DNA of 64,000 nt from Lachnospiraceae bacterium 3-1 (GTDB taxonomy: Bacteria; Bacillota; Clostridia; Lachnospirales; Lachnospiraceae), in NCBI GenBank assembly GCA_000403255.2, contig KE159571.1, positions 654,111 through 718,110 of the forward strand. Direction: 5' to 3'. The notes beneath the pieces were generated by a model that saw only the letters and a program-made list of their open reading frames with translations, was not told where the DNA came from and made no database searches. Shown here one piece after another: positions 45,443-54,028 of the stretch. Numbering within the stretch: the first letter of the stretch is position 1; each line of letters opens with the position of its first letter. Position numbers and translations under genes: made by a program.

Positions 45443-48202
45443 ATGACAAAAGCCACAAATGAATTAGTGGACAGACTTAGCAAGTTCGTAGATAAAAATA
45501 AATATTTAATTTTATCTGGCACAATGGCTGTTGGAAAAACGTATATTGCTTCTGCCATAGCTATGCGGTGTGCCCTTCCAGAGTATAATTCTCAGGGAGA
45601 ATTGCCCGCAGGACAAGAAAAGTTTGATGTCGTTACAGAAATTGTTCCAATTCATCCTTCATATTTTTATGAGGATTTTATTTCTGGAATCACGATAAAA
45701 ACTCAAAATGGACAAGTTGATTTTCAGTATGAGGATAAAATTTTTCTGAAAATGTTAAAAGCGGCTAATAGAAGTTGGGAGCACAAGGAAAGTAAGAAAT
45801 ATTTTCTCATTTTAGATGACATTGGTCGAGGAGCAATATCAGGGATTTTAGGTGATATGCTGTCGATGATTGAGCCACATGGAAATGCAGATTATAGAGT
45901 TGCGTTAAGAGACGGAACACAGGTGTGGATTTCTCCGAATGTTTACATTATTGCGACAAGGAGTACAACCATTGAGGCAATCGAACAGTTTAACTATGGA
46001 TTCTTTCGCCATTTTTATGATTATTTGATAGAAACCGATTTTTCCTATATGAATGATGATGTGCATTTGACGTTTTCTGATTATGATTTATCAGCAAATG
46101 CAATGTATTGTAGGGTAAAACAGCTTGTGTCTGATAATATGAGACACCGTTATCAAATATCAAGTGCAGAAAAAAGTAGATATATAATAGGTCATGGTAT
46201 TTATAAAGATAATGGTATTTCAATGGTTATAAAATACCAAGTGATCCCATTGCTTAAACAATATGTTAGAGACAATATTCTTAATCGAACTGCAAATACA
46301 GGCATATGTGCATTACAGAAATTGGTTGACGGAAAGTACAGCAAAGATAAAACACGTGCTGATACTAATAGGATAAAGTTATATAAAACAGGTATCACTG
46401 CAGAAATATTTAAAGACGAAGGAATGACCCATCAACCACTTGTAAATCTTGTCAGTAGAATTAAGGAACAGGGACTTATTGATGATACGGATATAACGAA
46501 TCAGATAATGTTTAATCCTCAAGTGGTCATAAGAAAAAAGGCTAAGATTAATAAGGTCGAGCGCACATTTCCTGTTCCGGGGTATCTTTATGTTGAAAGA
46601 AGTTCTAGGGATATTTATACATATGGGACAACTGTTAACAAGAGGGGCGAAGCTAAGCGACCTAGATTTTTCTATTCTGGCAGTATCAATGATGCTATTT
46701 CAGTCGATGGTATAGATTACGCAGTGGCTTCCGAAATGCAACCGGGCGAATATTCCAGATGGTATGAGGATTTAGATAGTGGCACAGAGGAGAATGAAAG
46801 ATACTCATCATCGCCAAATTCAATTATGTTTCGTATTCTAAGAAGCTATTATAGGGCTTTAAGCAAGCATTATGGAGAGTATTTGCTAGAATTTCCCGGC
46901 GATGAGAACATCAGGAGACTGAAGGCATATGCTGAGCAGGAATATAGATATCTTGTAAGTGAGTCAAGAAAATTACATCCGGAGATTTCTGATGAAAAGG
47001 ATGTAAATGCAAAGGCAAATAACGATTTTCGAGATGTTATTTTTGGATTAACGCTGTTTTGGAAAAATATAGGAGATGCAATTGCTGTAGGTGGTCAGAC
47101 TATTAACGTGGAAGGAGTATATAAAGTGGACGGTAGCAAAAAATACGAAGAATATTCAAATGCAATGGAAACGTTGGGGATTCATCAAATGATAATGCAA
47201 GGACCTCCCGGCACCTCTAAAACTTATTCCGCAAGGGAGTATCTTAAGTTTGTTGGGAAAAACGAAAATTCTAGTGATATTTTATCGGATTCCGAACTTG
47301 ATAGTTTGCAAATAAAAGACTATTCTGCAGGAGGAATCCTGTCTGATTGGACCAAAGTTAATACTCAAAAGACTCCTAAGATTGCATGGGATATTGTTCA
47401 GTTTCATCCCTCATATGGATATGAAGATTTTGTCCGTGGCATCGAGGTAAGTACTATAAAGAATAGTACAGGTGGTTCTTCTGTTTCATATGATACAGTT
47501 AATAAAATATTGGGAAAGATGGCAGAAGTGGCAGGACGCAAGGAGTATAAGGACACAAAATTTTTCCTTGTTATTGATGAAATTAATCGAGCAAATTTAG
47601 CGACTGTATTTGGAGAATTAATTTATGGCTTAGAATATAGAGGACGTGGTGTAGCCACTCCGTATACTGTTGATAAATCGAATAAAGTAAATTTGCCGGA
47701 AAATCTGTATATTATTGGCACAATGAATACTGCTGATAAATCCATTGGCGGTATAGATTACGCTATCCGTAGGCGATTTCTCTTTTTCTCATTACTTCCA
47801 GAAAGAAATGTTATTCTGGAGTACAGAAAAGGACTCTGCAATACTGCAGAAGAAGAAAAAAATCAAATGGAAATAAATGAGATGGCTGCTAGACTTTTTG
47901 ATCGTGTGGCTGAGTTGTTTAATACAGAAAATTTGAATTCAGAGTATTATAAGGATGACGTGCAAATTGGACATACTTATTTTCTTGTTTCGTCCCAAGA
48001 ACAGCTTTATTTGCGATTTAGGTATCAGATCATTCCAATTTTGAGGGAATATTTTAAGGATGGTATGTTCCAGTTTGAAATACCCGATGTAGACAGTGAT
48101 GGCTGGTACGGACTATTAGGTTGCATTACTGGAGAGATTGATATAAACATGGATGAGAGCAAGGTAAAAGATATCTTTGATAAGCTCGTGAAAACAGTTT
48201 AG
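45443..48202 (+). CDS. McrB-like ATPase/GTPase with two AAA+ modules
   Basis: About 919 aa from ATG 45443 (AAGGAAGTGGG upstream). The N-terminal AAA module (about 1-200) has Walker A SGTMAVGKT and LDDIGRG, but IATRSTT where McrB has the MNTADRS signature, and no RRRF arginine finger. The C-terminal module (about 580-830) is canonical: GPPGTSKT, FHPSYGYEDFVRGIE, VIDEINRANLATVFGE, GTMNTADKSIGGIDYAIRRRF. The 200-560 region is a linker with no obvious DNA-reading domain. It should power restriction by the McrC subunit next door. Confidence 0.85.
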   Translation: MTKATNELVDRLSKFVDKNKYLILSGTMAVGKTYIASAIAMRCALPEYNSQGELPAGQEKFDVVTEIVPIHPSYFYEDFISGITIKTQNGQVDFQYEDKIFLKMLKAANRSWEHKESKKYFLILDDIGRGAISGILGDMLSMIEPHGNADYRVALRDGTQVWISPNVYIIATRSTTIEAIEQFNYGFFRHFYDYLIETDFSYMNDDVHLTFSDYDLSANAMYCRVKQLVSDNMRHRYQISSAEKSRYIIGHGIYKDNGISMVIKYQVIPLLKQYVRDNILNRTANTGICALQKLVDGKYSKDKTRADTNRIKLYKTGITAEIFKDEGMTHQPLVNLVSRIKEQGLIDDTDITNQIMFNPQVVIRKKAKINKVERTFPVPGYLYVERSSRDIYTYGTTVNKRGEAKRPRFFYSGSINDAISVDGIDYAVASEMQPGEYSRWYEDLDSGTEENERYSSSPNSIMFRILRSYYRALSKHYGEYLLEFPGDENIRRLKAYAEQEYRYLVSESRKLHPEISDEKDVNAKANNDFRDVIFGLTLFWKNIGDAIAVGGQTINVEGVYKVDGSKKYEEYSNAMETLGIHQMIMQGPPGTSKTYSAREYLKFVGKNENSSDILSDSELDSLQIKDYSAGGILSDWTKVNTQKTPKIAWDIVQFHPSYGYEDFVRGIEVSTIKNSTGGSSVSYDTVNKILGKMAEVAGRKEYKDTKFFLVIDEINRANLATVFGELIYGLEYRGRGVATPYTVDKSNKVNLPENLYIIGTMNTADKSIGGIDYAIRRRFLFFSLLPERNVILEYRKGLCNTAEEEKNQMEINEMAARLFDRVAELFNTENLNSEYYKDDVQIGHTYFLVSSQEQLYLRFRYQIIPILREYFKDGMFQFEIPDVDSDGWYGLLGCITGEIDINMDESKVKDIFDKLVKTV

Positions 48203-48214
48203 TTGGAGAAAAAT

Positions 48215-49696
48215 ATGATTGATAAATGTTATTGGGAGAAAGGTACAAAACATCAGTGGATTTTTTATGCGAATGATAATAGTTCACTTGACGAACTTTC
48301 TGAAAAAGTAAATATAGATGAGATTGCTTGTTCTTCTGATAATGTAATAGTAAATCTCGGAATAAAGAAAATTAATGGGCGTTTATACTCTGGCAATTAT
48401 GTAGGCGTTTGTCGTTTAAAAAGTGTGAATGGGAAAACTCTTTTATCATCAGATGGGGCTGAGATTATTTTGAAGATTGAGCCGAGATTTGATATATCTG
48501 TGGTGGATATGCTTAATGCACTTAGAGATGATGATGAGTTTGAAAGATATCTTGCGCCACAAACAAATAGACAGAATGAGGCGGTTAAGGAAATTGAGGA
48601 TTTAAGTGACAATGAATTATTCCATTTCTTTAATAACGAAGATTCAATCTTTTTAAAAGACAGCATTGCTCAGGAAAGTAGTATTATTACGGCAAGTGTT
48701 TTTATAACAATGCTAAAAAGTCTTTGTAGTCGACCGTTAATGGGAAGGATGGAGAGAAAAGAAGAAAATCTTACGGCTAAAGTTAAAGGAAAGATTGTAT
48801 TTGGAAAAAATATTCAGAAGAACACTCTAAGAGGTAGAGATGATCGTACTTATTGCAGGTATTTAGAATATACGGAGGATATTATTGAAAATAGAATACT
48901 AAAAGCTGCCTTACATAAAGCTGAGATTTTTTTGACAAAGTATTTTGGATCGGCTAGTGGAAATAATAATTCATTTCGAGATATGGTGTCATATTGTAGG
49001 AATGCACTGTCACATATTTCTTATACCAAAATTGCGAGACTTGATTTAAGTGATATTAAGACAACGGGTGTATATGTTTATTATAAACCGGTTATTAATG
49101 TCGCCAAAATGGTACTTAATGAAATAACACTTGAGGCAACAGGAAATTCGGCGATTACTAGCTACGTTATTCCATATGCCATTTCTATGGATAAATTGTT
49201 TGAAATGTATATAAGAGCTTATTTAAAACGTGCAGGAATCAAGTCTTATGCTTCAAAGGAAAAAGGCTTACATTTATTGAAATATGATGATAAAACTGCG
49301 GTGCTTCAGCAAAGAGCAAAGGCATTTTCAAGATATATTGCAGGAAATGTGAAACCCGATATTGTAGTGTACAATGATGAAAATGGAAAGTATGCTGTGT
49401 TTGATGTTAAGTACAAGAATTCGTTTAATATGCAGTCATCTCGTTCAGATAGATTACAAATATTGGCATACGCATTAATGTTTAATTGTGTTGATGTCGG
49501 AAACATATTTCCAACGCAGAATGGGAGAAAAAACACATATTATAGGCGCAATAAAATTAATAGCCATGAAGAAATGTCGAGATATTATAATCAGCTAAAT
49601 ATTGCAATTGATGCTAATTGGGAGTTTGTTCTTCAAGCGGAAGATGAGTCTTCAAGTGAAACAATATATGAGTTTTTTGAAAAAATATTAAAATAG
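48215..49696 (+). CDS. McrC-like restriction endonuclease subunit
   Basis: About 493 aa; ATG at 48215 after TTGGAGA (a TTG at 48203 directly after the mcrB stop is also possible). The N-terminal beta-rich arm is followed by a McrBC_McrC-type domain, with nuclease site PDIVVYNDENGKYAVFDVKYK: Asp, then Asp-x-Lys, near residues 385-405. It forms the cutting subunit driven by the McrB-like ATPase. Confidence 0.87.
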   Translation: MIDKCYWEKGTKHQWIFYANDNSSLDELSEKVNIDEIACSSDNVIVNLGIKKINGRLYSGNYVGVCRLKSVNGKTLLSSDGAEIILKIEPRFDISVVDMLNALRDDDEFERYLAPQTNRQNEAVKEIEDLSDNELFHFFNNEDSIFLKDSIAQESSIITASVFITMLKSLCSRPLMGRMERKEENLTAKVKGKIVFGKNIQKNTLRGRDDRTYCRYLEYTEDIIENRILKAALHKAEIFLTKYFGSASGNNNSFRDMVSYCRNALSHISYTKIARLDLSDIKTTGVYVYYKPVINVAKMVLNEITLEATGNSAITSYVIPYAISMDKLFEMYIRAYLKRAGIKSYASKEKGLHLLKYDDKTAVLQQRAKAFSRYIAGNVKPDIVVYNDENGKYAVFDVKYKNSFNMQSSRSDRLQILAYALMFNCVDVGNIFPTQNGRKNTYYRRNKINSHEEMSRYYNQLNIAIDANWEFVLQAEDESSSETIYEFFEKILK

Positions 49697-49738
49697 CTTT
49701 GTGAAAATATTATTATTTGAAAAGTAGGGGGTAAGAAA

Positions 49739-50449
49739 GTGTCATTTAAAGTAATTGATCCCAAATTTCTAATGCTGAACGGAAAAAATGCTTTCCCAAA
49801 TGTGAATTATGAGCATTTTCTAATTGATGTAATAAATGGATCTAAATATTTTAGCAGTAAACATTCCTTCATGGAACATTATCGGTTGGTGGAAGACCAG
49901 TCTCATGGCGAAGATGATGTTTATTCATCCACATATCAGTTGGATTTTAAACTTCTGATCAGTAGTGATGTGATGAGAGAAAGACATAAGAATATGCCAA
50001 AAGTAGATTACAGTAGGATGGCGGAAGGTTTCATTTTTTCATGGACAAAGGATAAGGTTTCGGAAATCCCACCAGATACAATATTGACAGACATTGAGGA
50101 TTGCAAATTGGAGGATTTAAGAGCGGAGCAGTATAAAAATAGTACAATTCAAAATCTTATAAAGAATTTGAAAAAGAACAAAAATATTTTCATGTATTAT
50201 CCTTATGAGTATGAGGGCGTGACAAGAGGAATGATGCAGAGCTTTGAAAAAACTGTGACACGCATTTTTACGAATGTACTGACTTATAGGGATGAGCTTA
50301 ATCTGAATAAAGATACCTTTGTTTGTTTTAAGATTAATGCAGAATTTGTGATTTTGGAATGGGTTGATAAGTGTTTTATAATTCGGGATAGTGTCCATGA
50401 AATGCTATGTGCAAACTACCGAGATGCTAAAGCATATTCTGTATATTGA
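49739..50449 (+). CDS. Unknown protein of the restriction island
   Basis: 236 aa, GTG start after GGGGGTAAGAAA. No family recognised. Features: soluble, mixed alpha/beta, basic stretch LIKNLKKNKNIFMYYPYEY, no nuclease or ATPase motif seen. AT-rich and 42 nt after mcrC, so it belongs to the island. It could be a third restriction subunit, an anti-toxin-like modulator or a nucleotide sensor; nothing decides. Confidence 0.55.
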   Translation: MSFKVIDPKFLMLNGKNAFPNVNYEHFLIDVINGSKYFSSKHSFMEHYRLVEDQSHGEDDVYSSTYQLDFKLLISSDVMRERHKNMPKVDYSRMAEGFIFSWTKDKVSEIPPDTILTDIEDCKLEDLRAEQYKNSTIQNLIKNLKKNKNIFMYYPYEYEGVTRGMMQSFEKTVTRIFTNVLTYRDELNLNKDTFVCFKINAEFVILEWVDKCFIIRDSVHEMLCANYRDAKAYSVY

Positions 50450-50498
50450 AATTTGGCAGTATAAAATGTTTAATAAAACCATTCTTTAGGAGACTACG

Positions 50499-51038
50499 AT
50501 GGTAATAGTGAAAAGCTCTGATAAAGTAAGCATTGCACAGATAGATGAGGAAACAAAAGAAATATACCGCCAAATGAGCCAATCCCGGTCTGTAGTAAAA
50601 TCATTGTATTCTTCCGATAAATTTCTACAGACTTGGGAACAGCTCAAAGCAAATGATTTTGTCTGTCCCGTGATTGAAAATCAAACAGGGCGAGTATGTG
50701 GTTTTGCTCAGATACTGGAAATGGAAAGCAAAACGCCAGAAGTGGGAATTGACATTATGGACGAATTTATGGGAAAAGGCTATGGCTATGAATCCACAAA
50801 ACTTCTGATGGAGTATTATACGGAAACACACGAAGTGGAGTATTTCCGATGGAAAGCGTCAACAGATAATGTAGCAAGTTGCGCTATTGCCAAGAAACAT
50901 GGTGGCTCCATTGTGAAGAAGAAAACGTCTATACCACAGAGAGTCATTGACTTCGGGAAAGAAAATGGAATTTTGACGGATGAGGATATTACCTATATCT
51001 ATATTTTCCATATTCCTGTAAAAAAGGAAGTTGATTAA
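50499..51038 (+). CDS. GNAT family N-acetyltransferase
   Basis: 179 aa. The acetyl-CoA pyrophosphate loop is recognisable in GIDIMDEFMGKGYGYESTKLL, and the RWKASTDNVASCAIAKKHGG segment is the usual fourth motif. The substrate is unknown. TTAGGAG lies upstream, and the next gene starts 27 nt downstream. Confidence 0.75.
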   Translation: MVIVKSSDKVSIAQIDEETKEIYRQMSQSRSVVKSLYSSDKFLQTWEQLKANDFVCPVIENQTGRVCGFAQILEMESKTPEVGIDIMDEFMGKGYGYESTKLLMEYYTETHEVEYFRWKASTDNVASCAIAKKHGGSIVKKKTSIPQRVIDFGKENGILTDEDITYIYIFHIPVKKEVD

Positions 51039-51065
51039 AAAATAAGCAGGAGGAGGATACAGCAC

Positions 51066-51446
51066 ATGCCGGAAACAGAGATTAGAATCTGGTCTGTAGA
51101 AAAAGGAACAACCTATCGGTACAATCTGGATTATACATCCATTCCTGTTTTGGCAGAAAATTATAATCCATCCTATATGTTGACAAGTCCTGTAATAGAA
51201 GCGGTTTGTTATGAGACCATCAAAGGTGTGCCGGAAGAACTTACCATAGAAATATATGTTGGATTTTGTGACCGGGATATACGTAAAATGATAAAGTCGG
51301 CTGAGTTTAAGAAGGGGAAAGGTACGCTTCGAAACTTTGTTACAAAAATTGTGGAAAAAGAATTGGAAGAGACGGATATGATAAATAAAGATTTTCTTAA
51401 ACTGGCAAGGCGTATCATGGGAGCAGATTTGATTGAACAGAGTTAA
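51066..51446 (+). CDS. Hypothetical protein
   Basis: 126 aa, not recognised. Mixed beta N-terminus (EIRIWSVEKGTTYRYNLDYT) and helical Lys/Glu-rich C-terminus; cytoplasmic. AGGAGGAGG lies upstream. It is probably co-transcribed with the GNAT gene. Confidence 0.55.
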   Translation: MPETEIRIWSVEKGTTYRYNLDYTSIPVLAENYNPSYMLTSPVIEAVCYETIKGVPEELTIEIYVGFCDRDIRKMIKSAEFKKGKGTLRNFVTKIVEKELEETDMINKDFLKLARRIMGADLIEQS

Positions 51447-51455
51447 CAATTCTTA

Positions 51456-51484
51456 TTGACAAAAAGAACAAATGTTCGTATAAT
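51456..51484 (+). promoter_or_regulatory. Consensus promoter with embedded LexA-like site
   Basis: TTGACA and TATAAT separated by exactly 17 bp; the spacer contains GAACAAATGTTC (51466-51477), which fits the Gram-positive SOS box core GAAC-RNRY-GTTC. A repressor bound there would block RNA polymerase. It drives the 76-aa gene at 51581. Confidence 0.65.
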
Positions 51485-51580
51485 GTACCTATCGCTACAT
51501 TAGGATGGTGTCGCACGAGGAAACTGACAGGTTGGTTGACTTTCCCTTTTTCTGACCTCAGTATAGGAGGCGATGGTTAC

Positions 51581-51811
51581 ATGAAATTTGAAACGGGCTC
51601 CACGGCATATATTGTTGAGAGCAACCGATTAATCCGTGAAGTAAAAATTGTAAAACAGAGCGGAGATTTTTATATAATCCGTTTTGGCACAAGCGGTGGT
51701 ATCCAAGTAAGAAGCAGTCGACTGTTTGAAACGGCGGAAGCTGCTGAATCTTCCATAAAGAAAAATAATGAGCCGAGAAAAGGTCATTTTCCACACAGCT
51801 ACCTGCATTGA
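51581..51811 (+). CDS. Small protein from a putative SOS-controlled promoter
   Basis: 76 aa, ATG after ATAGGAGG. The sequence (STAYIVESNRLIREVKIVKQ, then FYIIRFGTSGGIQVRSSRLF) predicts a small beta-barrel of Tudor/SH3-like texture, seen in small proteins of clostridial mobile elements; the function is unknown. Its promoter carries a LexA-like palindrome, suggesting DNA-damage induction (inference). Confidence 0.6.
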   Translation: MKFETGSTAYIVESNRLIREVKIVKQSGDFYIIRFGTSGGIQVRSSRLFETAEAAESSIKKNNEPRKGHFPHSYLH

Positions 51812-51851
51812 CTACGATGAAAAGGAATAAAACTTTTGGGCAAAATTAGGG

Positions 51852-51910
51852 TTGACATTCCTTTTCATTTTTTATATAATCGTGTTAGCAAGTTAGCGAA
51901 CAAGCAAGCG
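51852..51910 (+). promoter_or_regulatory. Consensus promoter and operator of the XRE/ImmA pair
   Basis: TTGACA (51852) and TATAAT (51875) with a 17-bp spacer. Immediately downstream lies a repeated motif: TTAGCAAGTTAGCGAACAAG, with AGTTAGCGAACAAGC at 51891-51905 recurring at 53225-53239 after the pair. TTAGC and GCTAA flank it. A likely autoregulation site for the XRE protein. Confidence 0.65.
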
Positions 51911-51993
51911 TGCTAATGAATGAACACCGATATGAGAGACGATGCAGAACAAAGACAAAACGAGAAGAAAAGGAAAATGAAAAGGTGAAGATC

Positions 51994-52359
51994 ATGTATG
52001 CGAATTTTGGAGAATTTATAAGTAAGAAGAGGATTGAGAAAAAAATTACGATCAGAAAAATGGCAGAGATGCTGAATGTGTCCGCTCCGTTTTTAACAGA
52101 TGTAGAGAAAGACAGACGAAATCCCTTCGATATGGAAAAACTTACTCAACTCGCAAGTATCCTGAATCTTTCAAAGGAAGAAAATGCGCTTATGCTTGAT
52201 TTGGCTGGAAAAAAGAGGAATGCAGTAGCCCCTGATTTACCAGAATACATAATGGGAAGGGATTATGTTAGTGCAGCCTTAAGGACAGCGAGGGACTTGG
52301 ATGCCGGAGAAGAGGAATGGAACCAGTTTGTTGAGGAACTGAGAAAGCGAAAGGGGTAA
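51994..52359 (+). CDS. XRE-family regulator paired with ImmA/IrrE protease
   Basis: 121 aa from ATG 51994 (AAGGTGAAG upstream). HTH at residues about 15-45 (TIRKMAEMLNVSAPFLTDVEKDRR); the C-terminal helical tail is probably the part cut or bound by the protease. In ICEBs1 and many phages ImmR-ImmA pairs of this kind hold an element silent until DNA damage. The metalloprotease gene starts 10 nt later. Confidence 0.8.
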   Translation: MYANFGEFISKKRIEKKITIRKMAEMLNVSAPFLTDVEKDRRNPFDMEKLTQLASILNLSKEENALMLDLAGKKRNAVAPDLPEYIMGRDYVSAALRTARDLDAGEEEWNQFVEELRKRKG

Positions 52360-52369
52360 ATGCCTGTAT

Positions 52370-53161
52370 ATGTATAGACCAGACATAAAAAGGAAGCAGT
52401 CAGGGGCACCAGTATTAAGCAGGAAAGAAATTGATATCATTGGGGAAAATCTTGTGGATGAGTTTATGCCGGAAGCACTTAAGACTCCGCAGGAGATCGA
52501 TATTGATTTATTCGTTCAGGATTATCTTGGCATGGAGCAGGACTTTCAGTACCTGTCACATTGCGGGTTATATCTTGGAATGACAGTATTTAATGACACA
52601 GATAAAATACCTGTGTACAATCCGGCGAATAACTGCGCGGAATATATCAGTGCAAAGGCTCACACGGTGATAATTGATAATACCCTGTTAGAAGAAAATC
52701 AAGAACACAGGTATCGGTTTACTATGGGGCATGAGGCAAGCCACGGGTATCTACATAAGGAGTATTTTGCTTATGATCCCAATCAGATAACTTTGTTTGA
52801 TTTCATGGGACAGGCTCCCGTGCCGATGGTACAGTGTCGGATTGATACAAAAAAATTAGAAGCGAAACAGATAAAAACGTGGACAGACCGGGATTGGATG
52901 GAATGGCAGGCAAATGCATTATCTTCAGCGATTCTGATGCCGGAATCAATGGTACGGTTGATAGCAGAGAACTTTGGTAACCTGAATTTGCCAAAGAGAT
53001 TACTTTGTTATGCAATGATAGAAAAAGTGGCGTCTGTTTTTAACGTATCTTTTGAAGCCGCTGGATATAGACTGAAGCAGCTTGGATATATTTCAGGGGA
53101 AACAAAACTGGATGCGGATGTTCTGAATATGTTTTCTTATGATTTGATTTGGAATTATTAG
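52370..53161 (+). CDS. ImmA/IrrE-family metallopeptidase
   Basis: 263 aa. The zinc site is TMGHEASHGYLH (HExxH), with a downstream Glu/Ala block (WQANALSSAILMP) typical of the family. It probably cleaves the partner XRE regulator. The frame ends 12 nt before a terminator, so the pair is a self-contained unit. Confidence 0.85.
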   Translation: MYRPDIKRKQSGAPVLSRKEIDIIGENLVDEFMPEALKTPQEIDIDLFVQDYLGMEQDFQYLSHCGLYLGMTVFNDTDKIPVYNPANNCAEYISAKAHTVIIDNTLLEENQEHRYRFTMGHEASHGYLHKEYFAYDPNQITLFDFMGQAPVPMVQCRIDTKKLEAKQIKTWTDRDWMEWQANALSSAILMPESMVRLIAENFGNLNLPKRLLCYAMIEKVASVFNVSFEAAGYRLKQLGYISGETKLDADVLNMFSYDLIWNY

Positions 53162-53173
53162 AAGAAGGTAGGA

Positions 53174-53208
53174 ATATGCGGATTGCATAACGGTCCGCAT
53201 ATTTTTTT
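53174..53208 (+). terminator. Terminator after the ImmA/IrrE gene
   Basis: ATATGCGGA pairs perfectly with TCCGCATAT around an 11-nt loop, followed by TTTTTT. Confidence 0.8.
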
Positions 53209-53438
53209 GAGAATAATGCTCGCTAGTTAGCGAACAAGCTATCTGAGCAATATATTTCCTGCAAATCAGGAAGAGATTGTGATTACATTGGGTACACCTT
53301 TTATGGGTAAAAAGGTTTCAGAACATTTTATGAAAGAACTTGAAAAATATTCCAAAATAATGAAATAAAAACTGTTTTGTAACATAGAATAATAGTGAAA
53401 GAGAGAAATCTGTCGTATTTTGATTGGAGGTGGGACAC

Positions 53439-53618
53439 ATGGCAGATGGAGTGGTACATAGATGCACACAGAATTGCCCGTGGAATAAGAAATGTTTTGT
53501 CTGTAAGACAAAATCGGAAGTTAGGGAAGATGTGGTGGTGCTTCATAAATGCAAGATTACAAAAGAGGATATCCCTGTTCACATAGGAAAGACAACAGCA
53601 AATGCCTGTGTCGGATAA
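53439..53618 (+). CDS. Small cysteine-rich protein
   Basis: 59 aa, ATG after TTGGAGGTGGG. Cysteines are clustered (HRCTQNCPWNKKCFVC, and one more in HKCK), suggesting a zinc or Fe-S site in a small basic protein. No family recognised. Between 53209 and 53438 only the second AGTTAGCGAACAAGC repeat and a short frame ending at 53367 (EEIVITLGTPFMGKKVSEHF), possibly a gene fragment, are seen. Confidence 0.5.
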   Translation: MADGVVHRCTQNCPWNKKCFVCKTKSEVREDVVVLHKCKITKEDIPVHIGKTTANACVG

Positions 53619-53662
53619 TGGGTAATAATGAAAATAGAATAATGGGACTAGCTTGTAAAGAC

Positions 53663-53747
53663 AGCCACTAGGATGTGCTGATATTACAGTAGTCTACGAA
53701 CAGGTATGTTGGTAGAATGCTGTAAAAAATCAGAGATTCTAGTGGCT
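53663..53747 (+). ncRNA. Candidate structured RNA, long interrupted stem
   Basis: Four nested helices in perfect register: AGCCACTAG/CTAGTGGCT (53663-53671, 53739-53747), CTGAT/ATCAG, TTACAG/CTGTAA and TCTAC/GTAGA, closing a 14-nt apical loop (53698-53711). Internal loops are small and asymmetric. The loop bases AACAGGTA (53699-53706) are complementary to TACCTGTT (53776-53783) in the 5' arm of the terminator just downstream. No match to a family I know. Confidence 0.6.
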
Positions 53748-53769
53748 TTCTTAAGTTCATCCATTTTTA

Positions 53770-53810
53770 GGGAATTACCTGTTTACGTTGGACAGGCAGT
53801 TCCCTTTTTT
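53770..53810 (+). terminator. Terminator downstream of the candidate RNA
   Basis: A 13-position stem, GGGAATTACCTGT with ACAGGCAGTTCCC (one G-T pair, one mismatch), a 9-nt loop, then TTTTTT. Its 5' arm can instead pair with the apical loop of the upstream RNA. Confidence 0.7.
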
Positions 53811-53947
53811 AGTTGTGAAAAGGATATTACCTATTGCGTGGAGATTGCAGTGTGATTTTTATGGTTTATCTGAAATGCGAAAAGAGAATAAAGGAATGAA
53901 GGCGATGGGGAGTGCTTTTCTATCCTAAAGAAATTTGAAAAATGTTT

Positions 53948-53976
53948 TTAAAGGTGCAAAAAGCCTGCACCTTTAA
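53948..53976 (+). other. Hairpin upstream of the phage HTH gene
   Basis: TTAAAGGTGC pairs perfectly with GCACCTTTAA (10 bp, 9-nt loop) without a T-run, 50 nt before the HTH gene. The rest of 53811-54028 shows nothing else. Confidence 0.4.
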
Positions 53977-54028
53977 CCAATATCCTGTGTTCACAAGGCA
54001 AGGGAAATGAGGAAGGAGGTGTGCGGGG

